A stretch of DNA of 64,000 nucleotides from Gnetum montanum (Eukaryota; Streptophyta; Gnetopsida; Gnetales; Gnetaceae), in NCBI GenBank assembly GCA_015680685.1, contig MNCI01005255.1, positions 62,001 to 126,000 on the forward strand, written 5' to 3'. Below are positions 54,944 through 64,000 of this stretch, piece by piece. A model generated the notes under the pieces. It was given only the letters and a program-made list of their open reading frames with translations, was not told the origin of the DNA and did no database searches. Position numbers and translations under genes: made by a program. Position 1 is the first letter of the stretch; every line of letters begins with the position of its first letter.

Positions 54944-56448
54944 TGTACTATTTGAAATCATCGGTCTCCGGCTGGAATGAATCAGAAACCAGGAGATCCC
55001 CAGATAAGCATAGATGCTCCTACCTTCACTTGAGGGCAAGCTGGAATTAACGAAGGTAGAGTACCTTGAGTGTTCTGCATGCGGATCAAGCAAGGATTTC
55101 CCCAAACATACACTAATATACTGTACGCTGGGTTATACGTAAATAGTGTAACTAATGTAAAATGGAGCATAAATGTACAAGAATGTAAAGAATAAGCATG
55201 CAATAATGAGCTAAAAATTGTAACAAATCTTAGCAACACAGATGCGATATATTATTGTGAAACCGAAGATTACAATGCATCGGTCTAACGCAATTGTGAA
55301 TCTATCACAAGGTGGACGAAAGGCTCCGGCGGATGCAATGGGGATGACTGTGTTCTGGTTCAAACTACGGGCATAGCGTGAAGGCCATATGCTTAGCGTA
55401 TAGGGTTGAGGTCCAGCATACCGTTTCTTTGTTCGTGTCTCTGGTTCTTTTTGTCTCTGGTTTCTTGCTGAAAATTGCCAACCCCGATCTAGTGAAAAAT
55501 TGGGATTTTTATACAAGTTTAGATGTGGGGTTCGGATTTGAGAGGGGATGATTGGCTAAGGAGTGCTGGACTCTCGGGTCAAGTGACATGTGGCACATTG
55601 ACTGAGTGCAAAAGAATGAAATTCTACAAGTGTACAACATGCTGCACGCCAGCGTAAACTGCTGTACGCCAGCATATCCATGCTGCATGCCAGCGTATAT
55701 GTGCCGAGCGTATGACCTCGGCATACAAAATTGATCAAAACTAAAGAAGTCATTTGGCGTTCATATTTGAATTCAAATCCCATGAGGATGCTTCCTATAG
55801 ATTTTCAGCTTGGTTGACCTTCATCTGACACGGTTCTGGTGAGTTTTTATTGGTATGCATATACGCTGGGCATATACGCTGGGTGTGCAAGATGTACATG
55901 TTCAGCATATGAACTCCAGAACACATGATGTTAACACCTGATGATTGCTCTGTTCATGTGAGTTGATGCTTTGTAGAAAATCTTTCTTTGAAGTGTTGTT
56001 TCCATGTCGTCTTCGGGGATTGCATGCCAGGCATATACGTCAATCATACATGCTGAGCGTACATGTGAGGCTTGTACGTTGGGCATGTATGCTGAGCGTA
56101 TACGCTGGGCATATACGCTATGAATGTATGCTGGGCATGTACGCTGGGTGTATATGCTATGAATGTATGCTGGGGGTGTACGTTGAGCGTATATGTTGGA
56201 TCGGCTGGGCGTATACACTGAGAATGCATACTTAGTGAGGATTAAGTATCTTGAGCTCTGAAGTTGCCATGTTTGATAGCAGATGTCACTATGGTCGTCA
56301 GCAGGTCCCAAGGAACTACTCTTTATTGAGTTCGACTCTACTTGAAATTGTCTGTGGGGCCCTTAAGCTTTAGTCATGCTGGGGAGCATCATGAATTAGC
56401 TCGGTTCTTGTTTGAGAAGTACTAAGCTCAGAATTTTGTGGTGTTTCA
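54944..56448 (-). repeat. Element B 5' LTR
   Basis: Pairs with 36915-38486. TATA box (minus) at 55506-55513. Word cluster in two groups at about 55625-55720 and 55855-56225, with fewer repeats in the middle group than the other LTR. The outer end at 56448 abuts GTTTG, the altered target duplication. Confidence 0.93.
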
Positions 56449-58560
56449 GTTTGTTCTGCAATCATTGCAAATGTCTCATTACACTCACCCTCAGGTCTAC
56501 TCGACCCTCCAAATCGCACAACCTGGCGCAGGCCCATGGGGGATCCCATCAATGACCCAAACAGACTACGCGGTAGCTCATGCCACTATCACTGCTCTGA
56601 TGATACCACCCACCAGATGGTGGACAACACAAAAAACACCTTTAGCAGGGGCGTCCCCAACAGCACAGCTGATGGGTCAAATCACCACTGTTACTATGCC
56701 ACCTGTGGTGGTTGCCTCAGCAGTCCCTCAGCCATCTACAACATCCCCAGGTTTGGACCAAGCGTTTTAGCTTATTCAGACCCTAACCGAAGAAGGAAAA
56801 CACCTCAAAGCTGTTGCGTTCGACATGGTATGAGTCATGGACTTTTACCAAGATGACCTCGTCAACCCTTCAATCCCTGCCTTGATATTACCACCCAAGA
56901 TGTCCCTCCCAAATTTCACGAAGTACAATGGAGAAGGATATCCCAATACACATCTCATCACTTTCTGGTCAGAGTCTTTGTTGCTGCAACAATGGCCGCA
57001 TATGATCATTCGCGTCTTTGCCATGTTCCTAGCCGGGAAAGCTCTGGATTGGTATCGCGCATTGCCATGTTCATCCATTTTAACTTTGGAAGAACTCTTG
57101 ATCCAGTTTGTGACATGAAATCATGCTGGATTAGCTGATGAGCATGAAGCAAGACACACTAGAACCAGTCCAAAAATTCATTCAACGATGGAGCGCAACC
57201 CTTAACGAAATCCATGAACCTATCGTGGAGGCTCATTTGTTAGCCATCTTTAAGGGTGTAGTGAATGACTTCATCAAGTGAAAATTATATTACCTTGCTC
57301 CACGCTTGCTTAGTCAAGCTTTCGCTCAGACGAAAAGCATACAAGATGTAGCCTAGGCAAGTAAAGACCCAGCTTATGTTACTTACAGGAATAGTTTTTC
57401 AAAGAAGGACAAAGGTAAGGCCCCAACGACCATGGTGGCTGCTGTGGTAGCTAAGGCTAAGCCCAAACACAGCAACAACGAAAACAAAAATAAGAAGAAA
57501 TCAACCATACCTGCCGCCGACCCACGGCCTAAGCCGGGCCAAGCATTACAACCTACCGCCCTTGCACCCAAGACATCTACATACACTAAACCTAACTTTG
57601 AACATAAAGATCATTCAAAATATACTCTGCTGCCCCTCAAACCTTCAGAACTCCTGAAGCAACTGTTGGCAGCGGGATACATTCAACACAAATCAATGTC
57701 AGAAGAAGCAAACATGAGACATCGATGCTACTGCGAGCTCCTTAGTATTCCCTCTTTAGCCCTGCCCAACGAACCTCCAGTCCCTAAAGGTTTTCAGCTG
57801 GACAGGTTTTGCAACTACCATCAACTATGTGGTCATACCATGGATTATTTTCTATCATTGTAAAATGACATCCAAAGATTGATTGACCTAGGGAATTTGG
57901 TGCTAGATGAAAGTAGCCCAGTATGTCCTGAAAACCAATCCATGTATGTCTATATCGACCCCCTCAACGCCAACAATGTCGATTACATAATCAACACCAT
58001 TGGTATTGACAATGATCCCACGCCACCCTTCCAACCATTTGTGATTCGCATGCCTTAACGTAGTGCACCCATGCCACCAATGGCTGGTCCAAGTCCGCAG
58101 TCGCCCTTCATCCTGAATGTCCCACCACAAGCATCTACCTTTGCATCACCCTTTGGCAGGGTCATGCAACCCTGTCTGCTAACACCTCTAGCTCCATTCA
58201 TCATCAGGAGGTTGACATCTTCGACAGCCCCCATCCCATGCAGAAACATTAAACAACTTCCTCACCCTACAACATGAGAAACCTACCTGACGGGCAAGGT
58301 GTCGAAGAGGAATACCATCAAAAGCATCTCTAAAACTATGCCTTCGCCCTTGAAATTTACACCTTCGTCACCAAGGACGAAGGTCGACGCAAGCACACAA
58401 CCTATGATCTCCTGTTGCCAAAAATTTGAACTTGGGTCTGGGGCCATCTCCCCTTGGGAGATTTGTCTTCTAGGACGAATCGAGGAGGAGGGAGTCAAAC
58501 AGATGAGCGGCCAAGACTTCTTGAATGCCCTAACCCAAGTTGGGCAAACCCTAAGGTAGA
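56449..58560 (+). pseudogene. Element C gag, capsid and nucleocapsid parts
   Basis: The Pro/Thr/Gln-rich N-terminal half ends at about 56770. The capsid core follows at 56837-57118: DFYQDDLVNPSIPALILPPK, FTKYNGEGYPNTHLITFWSE, VFAMFLAGKALDWYRALP, LEELLIQFVT. Then comes the Lys/Asn-rich linker (57432-57600). The finger RFCNYHQLCGHTMDYF (about 57808-57850) has lost its last Cys. The PFVIRMP and PFILNVPP motifs (58040-58130) are the counterparts of the PYVVRVP repeats. The frame changes between 57120 and 57430. A TAG follows LDQAF at 56768. Unlike A, the capsid core is complete. Confidence 0.82.
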
Positions 58561-59429
58561 AAAATACCACATTAAGCCTATATGACTTAGTCATAGTATC
58601 TACCCCTCACAACAAGGATCTAGTCCACATGTTAACAGTAATCCCAGTTGATGAAAACATGTCGATAGACAAGAAAATGATCCACTAAGTCATACTTCCC
58701 TCCGTACCCATGGAGTCCACACCTCCACTAACTTTCAGCAACAAAGCCCTTAATGAAGATCTCGAAAAGGTCCAAGTAACTATGGCACCTCTCTTCATCA
58801 CAATTCAGATCAGTCAGTACCAAATCCGAAGGGTACATGTTGATGATGGGGTAGCCACAAACGTCATCTCTTTGCCTATCATAGAGAAACTGGGCCTGGT
58901 TGACCAGATCAAACCAACAGTGACATCATGCCTATGGTCCTTCAACGGGGCACATGTCCTAGTAAAAGGCACAGTGCATGTAAACTTCGTAGCAGGGAAT
59001 GAGCTCCCCATAGACGCAACATTCATTGTAGTCGAAGAAATGCCTGGGTTTAACCTAATCTTGGGAAGATCATGGTTAGGACAACTCAAGGTAGTCTCCT
59101 TGCCTATACACCAGGAAATCCACTTACCATACAAGGGTAGAGAGGTGATAATCCATGGTGACGGGGTGGTAATGCAAGAAATTAGTAACCCAAACATAGA
59201 TCAAGGTTTAGAGGTTACAACCTTTGAAGATGAAGTGCCTGTTCATGCATGCACCAATCATATAGCAAAGGGATCGGCCCAACGAAGAGACCCTCAGGTA
59301 GAAAATGCCTGGGTGGAGTTGCCCTTTCAAGCGGAGGACGGTAACACAAGCAAAGGCCCTGGCGAAATGCCTCGACCTTACATCCCTGTCAACCCACGAA
59401 AGGTCAGGAAACAACTACGAGTAGCATAG
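58561..59429 (+). pseudogene. Element C aspartic protease
   Basis: Lead-in KNTTLSLYDLVI, then an open frame from 58710: QISQYQIRRVHVDDGVATNVI (active site near 58850), EEMPGFNLILGRSWLGQL (about 59070) and HQEIHLPYKG. It ends with PYIPVNPRKVRKQLRVA-stop, like the Lys-rich end in A. The 239-codon frame carrying the domain is intact. DDG stands in the place of the usual D-S/T-G in all three elements, so it is a family feature and not decay. Confidence 0.85.
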
Positions 59430-59514
59430 CAGCCTTGCGACCTTTCACATGGTCGCCATCCTCGCATATTCGCTTTCTACTTAGCCCACCAGGGTGTCAT
59501 CTTTTCAGCATAAC

Positions 59515-59692
59515 ACGCAAATGGCCTGAAATGGCCTACAACTAACAAATGGCCCAAAATGGCCTAAAACTAACAAACAGCCCAAAAAGGCTTAAAACTA
59601 GCATTATCGCCTTTGCTTTATTCATTATGCAAACGGCTTGAAATGGCCTAAAACTAAGAAACGACCCGAAATGGCCTAAAACTAGCATACCA
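59515..59692 (+). repeat. Array after protease in C
   Basis: About five units of CCCGAAATGGCCTAAAACTAACAAA with 28-30-base spacing. They are the complement of the GTTTAAGGCC unit of B and in the same place as the array at 15855 in A. Confidence 0.85.
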
Positions 59693-62600
59693 GAGTATGA
59701 AAACTTCACATAACACACATAATAATATGAAAACTGAGTCTTGCATTACAGTCAAAATTTTTCACCTATTGGCAGTGTCTGTAAATTCTTCCACAAAAAA
59801 AATAGAGGGGGAGTCCCCCCTCATGCTCTCACAAGCTATCCCTGTTCGCATTGCCTTCATCATTTGTCTCTGCCTTATCCACTTGCACATTGTCTGCTCC
59901 CATATTGCCCCTCACCAACACCTCATTCCTTCCCTCCATGGGCCTCACATCCTTGTTAAGAGCCTACGCCCCAAAGGATAAAGTAGTTAGTAGGGGCAAC
60001 AAATGCAATAAATCATAGCTGTAGCAAAGCATCAAAGCGACTAACCTGAGGGGAGCTTGCGTCTGTCACAAGAGGTGTCTAGTCTAGACCAAGCCTGAGA
60101 CGACGCTCAATCTCCTCCATCAAGATATTCATTTAAGGCCAGTCATTAGGTTCAGCATTCGCAGCGACAACTTTCTCCCTTTCCAAAGTTGTCCATCTTA
60201 GAGGCCCCGAGGAAAGGGAGGTGGTGGCGGTCTCCCCTGTAGGAAGGGTCACCTCCAAATCTGGAGACTCTATGACCTGCACCTACTCTTTAAATTTGGC
60301 ATAAGCCTCAAAAGCACTGATAGCCTTCATAAACGCCTTGTACGAGAAAGCCTCCATAGTAGCGTCTTTATACAGCCTTCGATGGGTTTCATTTTCTTGC
60401 TTGTATGTATACTTGTGGTACCCCTGGGCCTTCCCCCATTTGAAGATATTGGCGTTGATGTCCTTCATATCTTGGCACTTCTAGGCCACCAGATTCATCT
60501 ACATCTATTGTTTGACTATTTCTTGGGTGGATTCTATGTTCTGACGGATAATAGTCCAAAATCTAGCGTGATTGACCACAGCCCTTTCCGACTCCACAGG
60601 GTTGGAACTATGGTTTACGAGGAAATTGATCCTCGACTTGAGGTTCTCCACCTCGGCAGCCAGTTCCTTCTCCCTCTACTTCTATGGGCTCATTTCCATA
60701 AATCCTTGTTGGTACGTCTACATTCCCAAAGGGAGCACACCGAGTTCAAGACACATTTGTAAGCCTCGTCAAATACGCGATGAGACACTTCAGTCATGTC
60801 AGACAAGAGTGTGGGCACCACACCAATTTCCATAGGTCGAACCGGGTCCCATTTGAGCTGAGAGGCTGTAGAAAGTATAGCAATCATGTCAACATAACAT
60901 AAATCAATACATTCAAGAGTTGTAGCATAGCAGCATAGGGGTTGTCAACACTCCTACTCACCCGCACGAGGATCCTCCTGTTGAAGGCATTTGATCATGT
61001 CATCAACAAGCCCCTGAACAAACATAAACTTGTCAAGAATTTTAGCCCATGACTCCGTCCAAGGTGGCACTTGTTACACAATTAAGCATGGTAGCAGTAG
61101 CCATAATTAAGCATAACAGCAATAGAGGAAGTAGACTATGGTAGGGTACATTCAAAGCCTAAACTCACCAGCATTCGGCTATTGTCTTGCATCATGCTGG
61201 TGCAAGACAATCGTGGTAGGTTCTGTAGAAGGCCTAGCCAGGTCCGTAGGAACTCCTACCTCAAGCACTAGTGCTTTTTCTTTCAGGAGGGTGGCGTGTT
61301 TCTTATTTTGGGAAGACACCTCTTTGTTGGTAGGAAGAGGCTCCCTAATGACAAGAGCCCCTACCCTAGAGACAAGAGTCCCAGTATCCCTAGTTGGGGC
61401 CCTCTCTTCCAAAGCTAGGCCCCCTGTGTCTTTATTTGTCGCCCCGTGTCTAAGGGCCCCTCGTCACCTTCTTCTTTACCTTCTTCTTCTGCTATCCATA
61501 AAGAGTATACACATAATAAATCAAAGTTAATTAACTCACAAATGATACCATGCCACAAAGCACCACTTAGCTAAACATGGAATAGTTGGCATTCTAAATG
61601 CTCACCAATGGGGGGTTGTGTTCGCCGCGACTTGAATCGCAATCGTCGCTCCTCTTCATAAGGGCTTTCCCTAGTAGGGGGAGGTCTCTTCCTCTACAAC
61701 TCTACAGGCATGGCCTCAGCCATAAGATGTCCACCCTGGGTCACGTTGCCGAGTATGATAGGGGGAGTCTCCCCTACGTTGTCCTGGCTGCAAGTGCTAC
61801 GAACCATTAGACCTTTAGTCGTTATAGTAAATGAATCCCCAACCATATCTAGGAGAGCCTAGGCTTGCATGGTCTGAAAGACTTGTTGAACACATGGCTT
61901 GGGGATCTGGTCACGGTCTAGCTCGGACCAGACCCCATCCTCCTAGACCGCTAGGAACTCCGTGAAGCATTTTAAATAGCCAATGTAGAAGGCGTAATGT
62001 ATGTTAGAATGGGACTCCGTTTGCTCACAAAGCCCCAAAATCTCACCCTGTAAGCCATTACATAGGAATTCAACCTAGTTATAATGGGCCCCTTCCTCCA
62101 TGACTTCCCGCATCACCCAAGCTTGCTCAGGCCCCAAGACCTTTCCTTGGGTGAGTAGTTGAGGAAATGCACGAGCACAAAAGACTGGGTATATCCCCAT
62201 TGTAGGACTGTCCTTAAGTTTTTTCATAGGGAACCCTTTCCTTTCCTCGGTGAGCCTTAGCCACTCCTCAATATGCTGCTTATGGAGGGTCAACTCGTGC
62301 TTGCCCTTCGAAATCACAACAGCGCCATCAGTAGGAACGCCAAACAAATCTGCAAATAGCTGGTCATTAATGTCAATGACCACCCACATACCTCGCACGT
62401 ATGTGAAAAATTGACTTGCCTGCCTAGAAAAGGAATTGACCAGGGAAAGCATCTCGGTAGCAGGAATGCCTGGATTCAGCCATAAACAAATCCATAAGCT
62501 CGACCATCCAGATCCTTTTGACCAAGAGGCCTGAAGCCCCTCGTTCTAACCAGCTCTGGCTTGCCGATACCTCACCATATTTGAAGTAGATGTTTCCCCT

Positions 62601-63066
62601 TACCTTCTAGAAGTCACCACCATCACTTCACGGGGCTTCTTCACTCCTACGGCAACAATCACAAAGCATACCTTAAGAAAAAAAATGACACCTGCTTCTT
62701 AACCCACCAAGCCTATATAGTGAGGGGAATAGTGAGAGTTCAGCCACTAAGACGGCTTTGAGCGTAACTTACTTAAAAGGTTCTCTCCACTCCTTGTCTA
62801 GCTAATCTTTCATCTGGAAATTATTGTAAAAAGAGGCGAGTGTGCGTAGGTGGGAATGGTATCCTTCCCCACAATGAGCAATCACGCCCGCTCACAGGCT
62901 CTTGGCAGAGGAAAATTCCTGTAGGGCTAGTTGTGCAGTGGCCAATTCATCCTGTTGGTCATGAACCCCATCGTCATTAAGATAGAACCTGATGACAAGT
63001 GCACACTACTAACACTTGGCCAAGCATAACCAATGTCACACAATAAAATAAAGATGTGAAACTCAC

Positions 63067-63516
63067 TTGTCAACACAGTAAACGATCCCCTGTGGGTTCA
63101 GAAAATACATCACCATATGGCACATAAGGTACAACGTGTTGAAGGGATGATAACACTGGTATTCTAGCATGTCCCAAATCCAGGCCAAGCTCCTCAACCC
63201 TATGGAGTGTGGGGTAGACCTTCCTCCCATCCTTCCTGAAGTCATGTCATCAAAAAGATATCTCAGGATGCCCTGATTTGCCCCTGGCAGCAAAGCCTCT
63301 ATCATGTCGGACGCCTACATCTCATCCGAGGAGGACCAAACCATGAGACTAAACTGGATGAGGAGGAATTGCAGGAAGTCTCACACCCCATCCCTAAACC
63401 AAACCACTCAATCTCCCAAATGTATCGAGGGAGGGGGAACGTTGGCCATAGGCCTGCCTACATGACATAAGACTCCTTCCAGATCCAAAACGATCAATCT
63501 AGACCTTGGCCCTACC
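63067..63516 (-). other. C exon 2: HAD/FCP1-like domain keeping D-L-E-G
   Basis: RLIVLDLEGVLCHVGRP gives motif I with the nucleophile-position Asp present, as in FCP1/NIF-type enzymes (VLDLDGVLV, or VLDLNG in some plant relatives). It continues WFRDGV-stop-DFLQFLL, FSLMVWSSSDEM and PFNTLYLMCHMVMYFLNP. The WSS and NTL anchors are better preserved than in A and B. The Asp pair after NTL is Cys-His. Three stops interrupt it. This copy is what makes the HAD assignment persuasive. Confidence 0.65.
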
Positions 63517-63529
63517 CTGCATAATAGAA

Positions 63530-63720
63530 ATAGTAGATAGTGACATCAAATATGAATATAATACGTGCACAACGTAGTAGCGCCTAGCTGACCATAAGTG
63601 TAGCATAGCATAATCCCTGTTCATCATAGCATAACAAAGATGCAAAAAGCTAGCGTAGCAAGAACATGCAAGTAACTTGGCGTAGCAATAAGATAACTAA
63701 TAGTGGACCCAAACAGAATA
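63530..63720. repeat. TAGCGTAGC-type words in intron 1 of the C antisense gene
   Basis: AACGTAGTAGCGCC, GTAGCATAGCATAAT, CTAGCGTAGCAAG and GGCGTAGCAATAAG recur within 150 bases. They are the same words as in the C LTR (33860-34225), at the same relative place as the GCGTATACGC-type words of A and B. Confidence 0.7.
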
Positions 63721-63802
63721 CGCACCTATGTCATATACAACTAAACCCCCTCCTGAAGCTTTCACAGTTCAGCAACTTAAAGGACCTTGGTCTCGTAGCC
63801 AT

Positions 63803-64000
63803 GGTAATAGCCACGGTAGTAATGACCTTGCGTGTAACCACAACGAGACCCTTGCACAATAACGATGACCGAAAGAAAGCGAGATCGCAACAGCACCAAA
63901 GCCAAAATGATGCAGCCACAGAAAATACCAGTAGCAAAACAAACGAGACATACAACTAGGGTAGAAGAGGGTAGAAGGTGCAAGGAGAAAGGAATGGAAG
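63803..64000. other. Upstream region of the C antisense gene, to window end
   Basis: No TATA box is obvious on the minus strand in the 198 bases available. Pol and LTR of C, if present, lie further right. Confidence 0.4.

Larger units (their letters stand above)
36915..56448 (-). mobile_element. Element B: 19.5-kb Tat/Ogre-like element with antisense gene
   Basis: Order on the minus strand: 5' LTR 56448-54944, primer site, word-rich leader, gag, protease (to about 49130), 30-base array, antisense gene (plus strand, 44475 to about 48450), second 30-base array, RT-RNase H-integrase (43690-40190), 37-base array, hairpin and polypurine tract, 3' LTR 38486-36915. It sits inside gag of element C between GTCTG (36910-36914) and GTTTG (56449-56453), a 5-base target duplication with one transition. 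The two LTRs differ by point changes and by the number of word repeats. It is the only element here with pol, and the pol frame is almost open. Confidence 0.93.
59829..63802 (-). pseudogene. Element C antisense multi-exon gene (exons 1-8)
   Basis: Exons: 1 (63802-63726, MATRPRSFKLLNCES...), 2 (63516-63067), 3 (62988-62773), 4 (62646-61606), 5 (61488-61169), 6 (61069-60962), 7 (60865-60046), 8 (59963-59829, ending ANRDSL-stop). Exon 2 is 450 bases as in B, and exon 4 is 1041 against 1040 in A. Splice phases agree. Conserved points: VLDLEGVL (exon 2), DINDQLFADLFGVPTDGAVV and ERKGFPM (exon 4), DDMIKCLQQEDP (exon 6), ASQLKWDP and a helical Lys-rich tail (exon 7). At the place of the TGA shared by A and B, C reads Arg (WVMREV). 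Several stops (exons 1, 2, 3, 4) make it a pseudogene. It is the most diverged copy. Confidence 0.8.
56449..64000 (+). mobile_element. Element C, right part (gag, protease, antisense gene)
   Basis: Continuation of C after the nested B: rest of gag to about 58560, protease to 59429, short array 59515-59692, antisense gene 63802-59829. Pol and the 3' LTR would lie beyond the window. C has the same gene order as A and B, but its proteins are much more diverged. Confidence 0.85.

Overview
The window is nuclear DNA of a land plant with a large, repeat-filled genome. The evidence is nested plant-type Ty3/gypsy LTR retrotransposons of the Tat/Ogre-like and Athila-like kinds, TATA-box LTR promoters, no host gene, no rRNA or tRNA, and heavy decay by point mutation. 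A gymnosperm or another giant-genome plant would fit, but the species cannot be fixed from the sequence.

Layout. 1-3.6 kb: no recognisable gene, with a 717-base gap. 3.6-7.8 kb: element G, minus strand, with one LTR, a tRNA-Asp-like primer site, gag and a decayed protease. 7.8-8.9 kb: an unplaced minus-strand protein remnant with a protease-like motif. 9.08-9.93 and 23.26-23.59 kb: two pieces of element D (integrase and RNase H, minus strand), split by element A (9.93-23.26 kb, plus strand). 23.59-26.9 kb: an Athila-like remnant (E) with a gag. 26.9-33.6 kb: element F, minus strand, with a 3' LTR, repeat arrays and no coding sequence. 33.58-36.91 and 56.45-64.0 kb: element C, plus strand, running off the window, split by element B (36.92-56.45 kb, minus strand) with a 5-base target duplication carrying one change.

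A, B and C belong to one Tat/Ogre-like superfamily. Each has gag and protease in the sense direction, followed by a multi-exon gene on the opposite strand. In B, the only copy with pol, the order is gag-protease, antisense gene, RT-RNase H-integrase, so the antisense gene lies between protease and RT. In all three copies exon 2 encodes what looks like an FCP1/NIF-type HAD phosphatase fold with altered catalytic acids. Later exons encode a conserved domain of unknown function, an acidic segment and a helical tail. Exon lengths and splice phases are conserved although the proteins have diverged widely. Because the gene is antisense to the genomic RNA, its introns would survive retrotransposition.

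A second unusual layer is regulatory. Five LTRs (A, B, C, F, G) each carry a dense cluster of a short, mostly palindromic word just upstream of the TATA box. The word differs between elements: GCGTATACGC in A and B, TAGCGTAGC-like in C, CCATGCTAG-like in F, ATGCGATATCGCAT in G. In A, B and C related words recur next to or inside the 5' end of the antisense gene, and in A and B also in the leader. The antisense gene is further flanked by short tandem arrays built on GTTTAAGGCC. All protein-coding parts seen are pseudogenes with stops, frameshifts or deletions. Element A also lacks pol and the capsid core, so its ancestor would have needed proteins from a relative such as B.
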